From the NCBI GenBank assembly GCA_029063695.1, contig JAIDNR010000136.1:1-12540 (forward strand): a DNA stretch of 12,540 bases, read 5' to 3'. This DNA is from Ruminococcus sp. (lineage in GTDB: Bacteria > Bacillota > Clostridia > Oscillospirales > Ruminococcaceae). How positions within the stretch are numbered: the first letter of the stretch is position 1; every line of letters starts with the position of its first letter. Below the pieces are notes generated by a model. The model saw nothing but the letters and a program-made list of their open reading frames with translations. It was not told the origin of the DNA and ran no database searches. Positions 1-7,446 of the stretch are shown one piece after another. The position numbers were made by a program, and so were the translations under genes.

Positions 1-1
1 G

Positions 2-880
2 GGTTGTATAATTCCTGTTTTTATCACCCTTAAACAAAAACTCGTTGACGAGGAATTTCTTAAAGAAATAACGGATTTTATTTCCAAATTGCATTGTTAT
101 TCAGCTTCTAATGATATAGTAAATATCAAAGCAGAAGAAAGATTTTGGAAATATTACGACCCTGCTCGACCGAACAATCAAATAATCATTGAAAAAGAGG
201 GCGATACATTACTTGATAAAGATGATAATGAAGTTGTTGAAAGCGATTCTGTTAATAAAACAGATGAAAATTCTTATCAGACAGGAAAAAATTCTGCACC
301 ATGGAAGACTTTTCTTTATCGCAGTTATCGTTGGGCAGAAAACAGTTATAATTCAAACAGATTTGTATCATTAGATGAGCCTCAAGGAAATGATGATGGC
401 ACAACACTTGGAAATACACTGCCAGCCGCAGAAGAAACTGATTACACTTGGCTTTATGATATGTTAAGAGACCTGATAATCACTAATCTTAAAATTATAA
501 GCACTAAAAATCAAATGAAATTTCAACTTTGCTTCTTTACTGATGATATTTCTTGCCTTCTCAACGAAAGTTCTCAATTTTATCGTCATTTATGTATCTT
601 TGGAAAACAATATTCACCTACTGTTAACCTTGACTTCCTGAATTTCTTTGTCGATTATCAATGTTCGTCCATTATTGATTCTTATAATAAGCCCAGAAAA
701 CCACTCTCACAGTTTAATCATAGAAAGGCAAATGATTATACACCTTGTAATCAGCCACTTGAACTTTGTGTTTATGCAAGTTTTTTCAATCAAACAGAAC
801 AAAACATTTCAAACCAAAGAAAAATATACGAAGAAAGAAAAAAAGAGTTCATAACAGAACATTATTCCGAATATGTATAA
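2..880 (+). CDS. 3' part of an unrecognised protein with a sigma-factor-like linker motif
   Basis: The reading frame is open from the left window edge to a TAA at 878-880, giving about 292 visible residues; the true start lies outside the window, so the TTG at 89 is probably not the start. I do not recognise the family with certainty. A stretch near 372-425 encodes RFVSLDEPQGNDDGTTLGNT followed by LP, which resembles the SLDxP...TLGDxLP linker between regions 3 and 4 of sigma-70 proteins. The rest is polar and rich in aromatic residues (KTFLYRSYRWAENSYNSNRF just before the motif), with a lysine/glutamate-rich helical C-terminus. No membrane segment or signal peptide is visible in the part seen. 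It is convergent with the CRISPR operon and separated from it by a shared inverted repeat, so it is probably an unrelated neighbour. It could be a divergent sigma-like regulator; that is a motif-level inference only. Confidence 0.6.
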   Translation, partial: GCIIPVFITLKQKLVDEEFLKEITDFISKLHCYSASNDIVNIKAEERFWKYYDPARPNNQIIIEKEGDTLLDKDDNEVVESDSVNKTDENSYQTGKNSAPWKTFLYRSYRWAENSYNSNRFVSLDEPQGNDDGTTLGNTLPAAEETDYTWLYDMLRDLIITNLKIISTKNQMKFQLCFFTDDISCLLNESSQFYRHLCIFGKQYSPTVNLDFLNFFVDYQCSSIIDSYNKPRKPLSQFNHRKANDYTPCNQPLELCVYASFFNQTEQNISNQRKIYEERKKEFITEHYSEYV

Positions 881-890
881 CTATAGAAAC

Positions 891-927
891 GGCTTACTTC
901 CTGTAAAATCAGTTACTGAAGTAAGCC
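891..927. terminator. Bidirectional terminator-like inverted repeat between convergent genes
   Basis: A perfect 10-bp stem is formed by GGCTTACTTC (891-900) and GAAGTAAGCC (918-927), with a small inner CTG/CAG pairing in the 17-nt loop. It lies in the 52-bp gap between the stop codons of two convergent genes (880 plus, 933 minus), where a shared terminator is expected. T-tracts on either side are weak, so intrinsic termination efficiency is uncertain. Confidence 0.6.
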
Positions 928-932
928 ATTTA

Positions 933-2714
933 TCACTTTATATCTACTATTTCAACAATCTTTTTTATTCTCTCAAGTTCCGATAATATTACATTTTTAC
1001 CGTTTCTGCTCGAATGAACAAATGCATTTCTTGCATCACGGTTTGCATCTAACAGTATTATAAGTTTTGCCCAATCCAATTTGGAAATTTTAGTTTTATC
1101 AACATAAAAAAGTGATTTTAAATAGAGTGGTTGAAACTGCTTATAAAATTCATCTTCGTCATTCAGCCATTTGTAAATTGTTTCCGACTTTTTATCATCA
1201 GATTTAGCCGAGAGCCATTCGATTAATTTTTCAAGGTTTTCTATGTACAATGCTGACATCAACTGTTTTCTTCCGTTATGGTAGACAACAGTATATGACC
1301 TGTTATTGAAATAATTCGCAAATGGAAATCCCCATGGCTCTGAAAAGAAATAAGAATACTTATATCTAGAAGTTTTATCCTGATAGTGCTTAATCTCATC
1401 AAGAATATCATTGACATTTAATGGCTGTACATCACACACATTATGTATCTTAACTGAAAGTTTTTCGCCTTCACTTTTAACTATATCAGGATACGCCATT
1501 CCAAAATCTTTATCTATAGACCAGTGCACATTTGTAAACGGTTTTTTAGCTTGATTCAATTGCATTGACGTGGTAAGATACTCTTCAAACGCAGACCATA
1601 AGTCAGCTTCATTATAAATTTTTTGCAGCATCGTATATACATACTTCAAGAATGAGGCATAATATTTACAAAAAGCATAAAATACAGTGGGCTGGTTTTT
1701 TTTATCAATTCGCAGACTGCCGTCATCTCGCTTTTTCCACGAAATGATACCTTTTTTCTCAAGTATCTCAATAATTTTCTCCCTTAGCAATTCAGAGGCT
1801 CTTTTAGCATTTTTCTTTTGTATAGAGTCGAGTATAGTTCCCTCAAGCGTGAGAGTCTTTCTAACATTGTTTAAATTATCTACAACTTTTTCTTCGGTAA
1901 AACTATCACTTTTCTTTTTAATTGTTTTCTTAACGTCCTCAAATACCGCCTCATTCTGTCCATTACGATTCATTAAGTATGCATCTTCAGTCGCCTGCAC
2001 ACTATCTATTACTGTCTGGTCTGTTTTGCCTGATTCCTTATAAATTTTCAGAAGAGCATCAGAATCCTTGCCAATTGCAGAAAGCAACTTATATGTCTCA
2101 ATGCAATCCTCAATTTTGTTTATATTATTAGAGCCAGTAATATTGCTGTAAAGTACTTTCTCTACTTTTATACCTTTACACTCCAAAAAACGTGCAACTG
2201 CAAGCATAATCATTGATGCACTGCGATTACCTCCAGTATAATCAATAAACAGCTTGTCTTTTGATGTGCTGCTTACACCAACTTCCTGTATAAACGATTT
2301 TAAGGTATTGTCCATCTGACTCCAGGAACCAGGATTCAAGTTTTCAAGATGCAGCGGTGCAAATAAACCTTCAATTTCTTCTTCTAAATACCCATGTTTG
2401 AATGCCCATTCCGATATTGTCCTTTTGTAATATTCGTATGTACTTATTGGTTCTTCCGAAGTAGCAATCGGTTCGCTTTCAATAGTCGTACTCAATACCT
2501 CTTCAGAACATAACATAAGAATCTTATCTAATTTCTGTCCACACTTCAAAAGATGTGCAATAATATACTTTGTTGCTGCAACATTCGTCTGAATTCCAGT
2601 AAAACCCTTATCCAAAATATCATAGAATTCTTTACAGTTATCATCGCAATTTGGCTGATATACCAACTCTTGTGTTTTTGTCAAAAGACTTGGCATAAAG
2701 AATAAATAATTCAT
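933..2714 (-). CDS. CARF-HEPN ancillary ribonuclease of the type III system (Csm6/Csx1-like)
   Basis: Probable cyclic-oligoadenylate-activated RNase. The N-terminus starts with a hydrophobic strand (NYLFFMPSLL, residues 2-11). Residues 158-167, DYTGGNRSAS, match the ligand-loop pattern of CARF domains (D-x-T-G-G). Near the C-terminus, RNAFVH (562-567) is the R-x4-H motif of HEPN RNases, inside a helical region. By family knowledge, CARF binds cyclic oligoadenylate made by Cas10 and HEPN then cleaves RNA. At 593 aa it is longer than the 400-450 aa usual for Csm6; the region about 240-500 is unassigned. Start: a longer frame to 2753 uses TTG and overlaps the previous gene; the ATG at 2714 lies 16 nt after that gene's stop and begins directly at the first CARF strand, so I prefer it, although its ribosome site is weak. 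Last gene of the operon; low expression through weak initiation is possible. Confidence 0.85.
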   Translation of the reverse strand: MNYLFFMPSLLTKTQELVYQPNCDDNCKEFYDILDKGFTGIQTNVAATKYIIAHLLKCGQKLDKILMLCSEEVLSTTIESEPIATSEEPISTYEYYKRTISEWAFKHGYLEEEIEGLFAPLHLENLNPGSWSQMDNTLKSFIQEVGVSSTSKDKLFIDYTGGNRSASMIMLAVARFLECKGIKVEKVLYSNITGSNNINKIEDCIETYKLLSAIGKDSDALLKIYKESGKTDQTVIDSVQATEDAYLMNRNGQNEAVFEDVKKTIKKKSDSFTEEKVVDNLNNVRKTLTLEGTILDSIQKKNAKRASELLREKIIEILEKKGIISWKKRDDGSLRIDKKNQPTVFYAFCKYYASFLKYVYTMLQKIYNEADLWSAFEEYLTTSMQLNQAKKPFTNVHWSIDKDFGMAYPDIVKSEGEKLSVKIHNVCDVQPLNVNDILDEIKHYQDKTSRYKYSYFFSEPWGFPFANYFNNRSYTVVYHNGRKQLMSALYIENLEKLIEWLSAKSDDKKSETIYKWLNDEDEFYKQFQPLYLKSLFYVDKTKISKLDWAKLIILLDANRDARNAFVHSSRNGKNVILSELERIKKIVEIVDIK

Positions 2715-2730
2715 ACATTTGTACTCATAT

Positions 2731-3090
2731 TTAGTATTCACGAAATGCAGCAAACTGAAATAATGATGTCTTTATAGTACTTTCATCTGTACCCTTTTCA
2801 GTTATGGTCTTTCTTTCAGAAGTTGCTGCTAATACCATGATGCCTTTACATTTTAACTTACTAATAAGTGCGTAGCAAAGTGTCATTTCCCCCTGAACAA
2901 CAGCTGCATCAGGGTGAAATTTTAATATTTCATTTGATAGCTGCTCAGCAATTATATCAATATCAGTAGAAGTTGCATATGGCGAAACCTGTGGAAATGG
3001 TATTTCCTTAATTTCTCCCCATTCATTTGCAGCTGTAAGCTGTTCTGCTGACCATTCGCCAACAGGATGGTTTGTACAATTTATAAGCAA
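2731..3090 (-). CDS. Small CRISPR accessory protein, possible ring nuclease (Csx15/16/20-like)
   Basis: A 119-aa protein starting at TTG 3090 behind a strong GGAGG spaced 7 nt away. The N-terminus MLINCTNHPVGEWSAEQL has the short strand followed by N/S-H-P that I associate with small type III accessory proteins of the Csx15/Csx16/Csx20 kind, several of which are ring nucleases that degrade cyclic oligoadenylates. Other visible elements are an IPFP segment (residues 31-34), a GEMT segment (67-70), and a strand ending in ATSER (88-92): a small alpha/beta, Rossmann/CARF-like pattern. It sits directly upstream of the CARF-HEPN effector, 16 nt from its ATG, where a signal-quenching partner would fit. 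No catalytic residue can be assigned from sequence alone. It might instead be a separate sensor or a truncated CARF domain. Real gene: very likely; function: inference. Confidence 0.7.
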   Translation of the reverse strand: MLINCTNHPVGEWSAEQLTAANEWGEIKEIPFPQVSPYATSTDIDIIAEQLSNEILKFHPDAAVVQGEMTLCYALISKLKCKGIMVLAATSERKTITEKGTDESTIKTSLFQFAAFREY

Positions 3091-3097
3091 TATTTTT

Positions 3098-3102
3098 CCT
3101 CC
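3098..3102 (-). promoter_or_regulatory. Shine-Dalgarno site that fixes the TTG start at 3090
   Basis: GGAGG on the minus strand, 7 nt before TTG 3090. No ATG or GTG lies at a suitable distance, so a TTG start is the best reading, and it begins the protein exactly at the MLINCTNHP strand. Confidence 0.7.
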
Positions 3103-3105
3103 GTT

Positions 3106-3432
3106 TCATTTCTTAGCCTTACAGAATCTTGCGCAGCAGGCAAATACATAGCACATCTCTTCAAGGGATAATGTTCTCAAATCGCTGCAGTTTAAAACAT
3201 ATCTGCTCCATGTTTGAATTCTAACCAAGTCCTTTCCAGATATACCCATTCTTGATTTTACAGCCTGTGGATGATCTTTACAGTATTTAATACACTGAAA
3301 AAACTCTTCAGATTCATCAGCTTCTTTCATTTTTAATCTATGAGCATAGTTCTGAGCAAAGCGATACAGCATTTCATAAGCAGGCTCTATATCCATACTA
3401 AATGCAAGCTTTATCAAATTTTCTTTCTGCAT
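3106..3432 (-). CDS. Unrecognised small helical CRISPR-locus protein, possible Cas11-type subunit
   Basis: A 108-aa protein I do not recognise. It is predicted all-helical and cysteine-rich, ending in LSLEEMCYVFACCARFCKAK, an amphipathic C-terminal helix with basic residues. Such short all-alpha proteins in type III operons are often Cas11-like small subunits (Csm2/Cmr5), but this locus already has a better candidate (5823-6299), so it may be a second small subunit, a Csx19-like III-D protein, or something new. Start: the frame reaches a GTG at 3441, but ATG 3432 lies 8 nt after GAGG, so the GTG is part of the ribosome site region. The gap to the previous RAMP stop (3443) is only 10 nt and the next gene starts 15 nt downstream, so it is co-transcribed and probably co-translated with the effector complex. 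Confidence 0.75.
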   Translation of the reverse strand: MQKENLIKLAFSMDIEPAYEMLYRFAQNYAHRLKMKEADESEEFFQCIKYCKDHPQAVKSRMGISGKDLVRIQTWSRYVLNCSDLRTLSLEEMCYVFACCARFCKAKK

Positions 3433-3442
3433 ATCGCACACC

Positions 3443-4375
3443 TCACTTTTTGTAGTGCATTATCTTTCTAAGCTGTTTAATTCTGTCATAACAATCATCT
3501 GAACATTTATCCACATAGGCTTTGGCATATGTTTCAGCTTCAGAAGGTAAAATTTCTTTTCCGTTCATTTCAAATTTAACGCATTTAAAATTGACAGTAC
3601 CGAATCCATCAGCTTTGTATCCGCCGATTTTATGAGAGAAATACTCTTCACCGATACCAAGCGAATGAAGAAACAGTATGAGTTCGTTTTCATCAAGTCC
3701 ATCAAAAGTTATTTTGCCTGTAAAAACAGCACCTTTTTCCAAAGCTGTTACTGTTTCAAGCTTGTCCGACTCTCGATTTTCACATTCAGTATAATATAAC
3801 TTATATCCCTTGTGAAGTCTATCTTCCAAGTAAAATGGCGCTTGTACATTGGGTGAGAATTGAACCGGAACTTGACAATTAATTACTTCATACTTATCAG
3901 CAACAAAATCCGAAAAAGAAAGTTTACTTTTAAGTCCCATCGTACCGAACATATCACATACAATGCAAACATGAAAAGGTTTATTATTTTTCGGCATTGA
4001 AACACAAGAAGAAATTTGTTGTCTTGTTAGTCTTAAGCGTTCTTTTTCAGACTGCATAATGCAACCGTCAGATATAGCTCTTGCAACATGACGAACTGCG
4101 CCTTTTACTGATGAGCCGGGAATTATTGCTTTATTTAATTCCTCAACAGTAGTTCCTATTAATCCGGCTCCGACATTGTAATCTATAAAACCGCTTCCCA
4201 GGTATATGTTATCGACAGCATTCATTTCCAAAGTTATAATACCGAAATACTCTCCCTGTCTTTTATCAATATCATTAAGGTAATGCGTATCCGGATTTTC
4301 AGGGAAATAAACAAAGTCAAAATTTCTCTTCACAACTTGATTTCTTGCTGAAAATTGTCTTGAATTATACACCAT
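3443..4375 (-). CDS. Type III RAMP protein, Cas7/Csm5-like
   Basis: A 310-aa RAMP of the crRNA-binding backbone. Visible signature: IPGSSVKGAVRH (85-96), the loop following the first RRM strand in Csm3/Csm5-type proteins; VCDMFG (139-144), a degenerate form of the C-x-L-F-G motif; and a C-terminal glycine loop GGYKADGFG (251-259). It is longer than the other Cas7-like copies here and carries an extra N-terminal segment of about 45 residues, features that fit Csm5, the subunit capping the 3' end of the crRNA. I see no clear equivalent of the catalytic Asp that precedes IPGSS in Csm3, also consistent with Csm5. Start: ATG 4375 has GAGG 5 nt upstream; the in-frame GTG at 4381 overlaps that ribosome site. 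It follows the previous RAMP stop by 11 nt. Confidence 0.88.
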   Translation of the reverse strand: MVYNSRQFSARNQVVKRNFDFVYFPENPDTHYLNDIDKRQGEYFGIITLEMNAVDNIYLGSGFIDYNVGAGLIGTTVEELNKAIIPGSSVKGAVRHVARAISDGCIMQSEKERLRLTRQQISSCVSMPKNNKPFHVCIVCDMFGTMGLKSKLSFSDFVADKYEVINCQVPVQFSPNVQAPFYLEDRLHKGYKLYYTECENRESDKLETVTALEKGAVFTGKITFDGLDENELILFLHSLGIGEEYFSHKIGGYKADGFGTVNFKCVKFEMNGKEILPSEAETYAKAYVDKCSDDCYDRIKQLRKIMHYKK

Positions 4376-4386
4376 TCTCACCTCTT

Positions 4387-5034
4387 TTATTGGTTTGTTG
4401 TTTTGGCAAGTGCTTCATCAATTGAAATGTATCTACCAATAATATTAGGAGTTAAATCAGCATTATATCCTCGTGTAACTATCATTTCAAACTGGTTTAC
4501 ACTTATTCTGCCAAAACCCCGGCTGATTCTGCCACCAACACATATTTCGCCACTATTCATTGCGTTAAGGGCACTTAAAATCATTGCTATTTCAACTTCA
4601 GAAACAGAATGAAGACGCATAGTACCGTTAAAGCTTCCTTTAATAACAGCTTCACATTGATTCAGTGAACCTCTTTTTGCACTTTGTGAAACACTTCCAA
4701 TCGCCGTACTATATCTTACAGTAGTTTCAATTGTGTCCATATCGGCAAAAGCATCATAAATTGAAACACGGCTTTTTCTGTTCTCTTTTTTATTTTTATT
4801 TGAATAACCAAAAAGTGAATCAACTAAATCATCACTTTGTTTCTTATACAGATAATGACGAATGACACCTTTCAAACTACTGCCCGGAATAACATATTTT
4901 TCGACACCATTATCGCAACTTTTGAGAAAAGTCCTATCTGGCATCTCGGGATGCAGTTTGTTGCCACTTGAAGCTGAAACAAGAACAGGTCCATTGGGAC
5001 AAATAGTATAGTTAATAAGCGCATCAAACTCCAT
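4387..5034 (-). CDS. Type III RAMP protein, Cas7 (Csm3-like)
   Basis: A 215-aa RAMP. Signature positions: IPGSSLKGVIRH (49-60) and the C-terminal glycine loop GGRISRGFGRI (167-177), both typical of Csm3/Cas7. An Asp at residue 33 (in MPDRTFLKS), upstream of IPGSS, is a candidate for the Csm3 RNA-cleaving aspartate; the loop between is a little longer than in the 256-aa paralogue. It lacks the C-x-x-C-x-L-F-G element of its neighbours; VDSLFGYS (71-78) occupies that place without cysteines. Role by family: backbone subunit that holds the crRNA and may cut bound target RNA at 6-nt steps. Its ATG lies 2 nt after the TAA of the upstream gene, and its AGGAGG site is inside that gene's last codons, so the two are translationally coupled, suggesting matched subunit amounts. 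Confidence 0.9.
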   Translation of the reverse strand: MEFDALINYTICPNGPVLVSASSGNKLHPEMPDRTFLKSCDNGVEKYVIPGSSLKGVIRHYLYKKQSDDLVDSLFGYSNKNKKENRKSRVSIYDAFADMDTIETTVRYSTAIGSVSQSAKRGSLNQCEAVIKGSFNGTMRLHSVSEVEIAMILSALNAMNSGEICVGGRISRGFGRISVNQFEMIVTRGYNADLTPNIIGRYISIDEALAKTTNQ

Positions 5035-5036
5035 AT

Positions 5037-5807
5037 TTATCCCTCCTCAGAAGCCATTCTTGAATTAAGGAACTGTTCGACTCTCATTCTAAGTGTGTCT
5101 GCGGTTATTGATTCTTTTGTAACATTTTCAAGGGATATTCTACCCAAACCACGTGTTGTTTTTCCTCCGATAGCAAGATAATCGCCGTCAGCAATTCCTT
5201 CACCGCACAGAAGTTTTATGATAAAGTCAAGATACCCTATTTGTTTTTCGTTAAGATTCTCTGCTATCAACTCAAAATCAAAACTTGTACCTTTCGGGAT
5301 TATCTCGTAATCATATTTAACAGTTCCTTTGGCAGCTCCGGTCTTACGGTCTATACCCACTCCGTCTCTGTTTTCGTATTTGCAGGGCGCATCACCGACA
5401 TAACTGCAATCTTTAAAATGAAGTTTGCCGGCAAAATAGCGACCTCCGAATAAACGGCATACCTCACATGAGGCGTTATACAACTTTTCAGCCTGTTCTA
5501 TTCTGCTTATATTCTGCTTCTTAATTCCGTCCGCCTTCGACTTTGAAACACAATTCCTATCATAATTATTATGAATATCGCAGACTCTTTCGCCTATGAG
5601 CTGCAGAACGCTTTCAAACTGGCTTCTTACAACACCCTTTAATGAAGAACCGGGAATAACCGGATTACCTTTTAAATCCTTAAGTACAGAGTTGTCAACT
5701 TCTACTGGATTCAACGAATCGGAAGATGCAGCACCGATGTGAATCGGGTCTACTGCAACTAATGTACCTCTAATAATAAATTTGTTATCAAAAGTTGAAT
5801 AAAGCAT
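5037..5807 (-). CDS. Type III RAMP protein, Cas7/Csm3-like with intact catalytic Asp position
   Basis: A 256-aa protein and the most canonical Csm3-like RAMP of the set. Domains in order: first RRM strand and HIGAASSDSL; the VEVDNSVLKDLKG loop with Asp38, the position of the target-RNA-cleaving aspartate in Csm3; IPGSSLKGVVRS (51-62); CEVCRLFGG (114-122), the cysteine-containing C-x-x-C-x-L-F-G motif; GIDRKTGAAKG (151-161), which matches the Csm3 D-R-x-T-x-x-A element; and GGKTTRGLGRI (214-224), the C-terminal glycine-rich RNA-binding loop. It is therefore the leading candidate for the repeated backbone and RNA-slicing subunit. AGGAGG lies 6 nt before ATG 5807, one of the strongest ribosome sites in the operon, which would suit a subunit needed in several copies. 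It follows the probable cas11 by 15 nt. Confidence 0.92.
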   Translation of the reverse strand: MLYSTFDNKFIIRGTLVAVDPIHIGAASSDSLNPVEVDNSVLKDLKGNPVIPGSSLKGVVRSQFESVLQLIGERVCDIHNNYDRNCVSKSKADGIKKQNISRIEQAEKLYNASCEVCRLFGGRYFAGKLHFKDCSYVGDAPCKYENRDGVGIDRKTGAAKGTVKYDYEIIPKGTSFDFELIAENLNEKQIGYLDFIIKLLCGEGIADGDYLAIGGKTTRGLGRISLENVTKESITADTLRMRVEQFLNSRMASEEG

Positions 5808-5822
5808 ATTTATCCTCCTGTG

Positions 5823-6299
5823 TCAGCGATGATTATTATTTTTATTGAAATTAGGTATGTTGCCGTTTCCGCCATGCTTTGTTCCTGTTTGTTTATCTGC
5901 CCATACACGACTCTGCCAGTAAAGATAACCAAAATACATCTGCAGAAGTTCCTTCTCGGTGTTCCAGTCGTTTTTCTTATCATCTTTACTTGCCATCGAA
6001 CGAACTTTACTCATATTCGCAATGACAATTTCTCCGAATGTCTTATTATTGGAACATTTTGTTTTCCATGAAGCATCATTTTTTGATTTTGCCTCCGTAT
6101 ACTGAAGCAAAAGTAAAATTTCTTCGTAACAGTCGGCAATCCTACAGTCATTAGCAATCTCTCTGAACTGATTGCATCCTACTTGCTTCTCACCGGTTGC
6201 ATTTCCACTAATGTCAAACAATGACTGCATAGCACTTCTGCCAATTTCAGACTCCATCTGCTTGATTATCAAAAGAATATCTTTCTTATACTCATTCAT
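5823..6299 (-). CDS. Probable Cas11 small subunit (Csm2-like)
   Basis: A 158-aa predicted all-helical protein. The central and C-terminal helices (FGEIVIANMSKVRSMA, 88-103; KELLQMYFGYLYWQSRVWAD, 116-135) are amphipathic and aromatic-rich, which resembles the helical-bundle small subunits of type III complexes (Csm2/Cmr5/Cas11) that line the target-RNA channel. The last 20 residues are Gly/Asn/Lys-rich and probably disordered. Its position between Csx10-like and Csm3-like RAMP genes is where III-D operons usually carry the small subunit. The ATG at 6299 overlaps the csx10-like stop by 8 nt, so translation is coupled, with a GGGGGTG site 7 nt upstream. The family assignment rests on context, length and helicity rather than a diagnostic motif. 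Confidence 0.7.
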   Translation of the reverse strand: MNEYKKDILLIIKQMESEIGRSAMQSLFDISGNATGEKQVGCNQFREIANDCRIADCYEEILLLLQYTEAKSKNDASWKTKCSNNKTFGEIVIANMSKVRSMASKDDKKNDWNTEKELLQMYFGYLYWQSRVWADKQTGTKHGGNGNIPNFNKNNNHR

Positions 6300-7446
6300 G
6301 TGAACACACCCCCAATTGATGCAAATCGTGACACACAGCTACCGCACCAAATCCATCGTTTGTGCGATATCCAACGCCATTTTTAGCTATTTTTGTTAAA
6401 AGTGACATAGCTTCTTCAATCCGTTCACTTGATATATCAAGAAGAATTGAAGTGCCTTTTAATATATAGAGCTTTGGCTCTTTTACTTTCCAGTTCCCCC
6501 ATCTTTCAGAAGTATCATATCCACTGTAAAGCTGTGTTTCAGCATATACTTTTTCAATCCTTACAGGCGAATCTGTTCCTCCCATGATAACATTTTGCCA
6601 AAGATTAAGATAATCCTTTGTCGATTGTGAATCCTTCGTGATTGGAATATCAAAAATAGCATCAGATAAGAAAAGCAATGTCGCCTTATTTGGAGCATCC
6701 AGATTTTTTTGAAATTTTTCAACATTCTCAGAAATAGACTGCTCTGTAATCTCAGTCGAGTCGGTTATAGACACAATTTTTAATTTTCCGTAACCGACAG
6801 AACTGTATTTGCCAACATAAATCTCTTTGCCTTCAAACAGCATACCAGAATCACAATCATCTATTTCAGCGGTAAAATGCCAACCGGCAGGAATTGCTTT
6901 GATTGAAAATAATTTACCGTCCTCTGCAATATGTGTGTGATAATCAATAGCGGTATGCGTGGAGAGCGAAAAATTAACTTTAGTTTCTACATAAACGCTA
7001 TCTTCCTTCCGAAGATAACCCTTGAATCCTTCCATTCGCTTTGTACCACTTTGGCATTCCGGGCATGACAGTCTGCCTTTTTGATAAATAATATCCTGCA
7101 ACGGATGTTTTAATCCCGATGATTTACAAGCTCTAAGTGTCATAGGTGCAGGAATACTTTTCTGCGGATATGCAAAGGAAAAATACATATCGGAAAATTT
7201 CTGGCATTTTTCTCTATGTACGCAGTTTGCGCACTTTCCCTCAGGCTGCTTAAGTTCAATATAGTTCAGTTTTCCATCTTCGGAAGGCATATCAGCCAAC
7301 GGACATTCAAGCAGAATATCATTTGCAAAAGCAGCACGAAGAACAGAACCCCTTATAAATTTTTCGCTTTCCAGGAAATTGTCCACAACTCTGACACCGC
7401 CACACATCAACGGACTTAAAAGTTCAAATTCTACGATTTTTCGCAT
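6292..7446 (-). CDS. csx10: Csx10-like Cas5-type RAMP of subtype III-D
   Basis: A 384-aa RAMP with two RRM-type halves. The N-terminus reads VEFELLSPLMCGG then FIRGSVLRAAFA (30-41), the I-x-G-S-x-L-R-x-A pattern of Csx10. A glycine loop closes the first half (GKYSSVGYGKL, 212-222) and a second one closes the protein (GVGYRTNDGFGAV, 357-369). Cysteines at 72, 75 and 81 and at 128 and 131 (CANCVHREKC; CPEC) look like a split metal-binding knuckle. Csx10 is the Cas5-like subunit that marks III-D and should bind the crRNA 5' handle next to Cas10. ATG 7446 has AAGGAG 7 nt upstream and overlaps the previous gene by 16 bp. A Cas6 role for this protein cannot be formally excluded because no other Cas6 is visible, but the N-terminal signature favours Csx10. 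Confidence 0.82.
   Translation of the reverse strand: MRKIVEFELLSPLMCGGVRVVDNFLESEKFIRGSVLRAAFANDILLECPLADMPSEDGKLNYIELKQPEGKCANCVHREKCQKFSDMYFSFAYPQKSIPAPMTLRACKSSGLKHPLQDIIYQKGRLSCPECQSGTKRMEGFKGYLRKEDSVYVETKVNFSLSTHTAIDYHTHIAEDGKLFSIKAIPAGWHFTAEIDDCDSGMLFEGKEIYVGKYSSVGYGKLKIVSITDSTEITEQSISENVEKFQKNLDAPNKATLLFLSDAIFDIPITKDSQSTKDYLNLWQNVIMGGTDSPVRIEKVYAETQLYSGYDTSERWGNWKVKEPKLYILKGTSILLDISSERIEEAMSLLTKIAKNGVGYRTNDGFGAVAVCHDLHQLGVCSHE

Noticed and set aside
1687..2043. Plus-strand frame inside the CARF-HEPN gene
   Set aside because: It is a shadow of the lysine-rich antisense coding strand, with no ribosome site.
2715..2753. N-terminal extension of the CARF-HEPN protein from TTG 2753
   Set aside because: It overlaps the previous gene's 3' end, lacks a ribosome site, and adds residues before the natural first strand of the CARF domain.
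6292..7446. Reading the 384-aa RAMP as the missing Cas6
   Set aside because: Its N-terminal IRGSVLR signature, two glycine loops and operon place fit Csx10 better; Cas6 is also usually shorter (about 200-280 aa).
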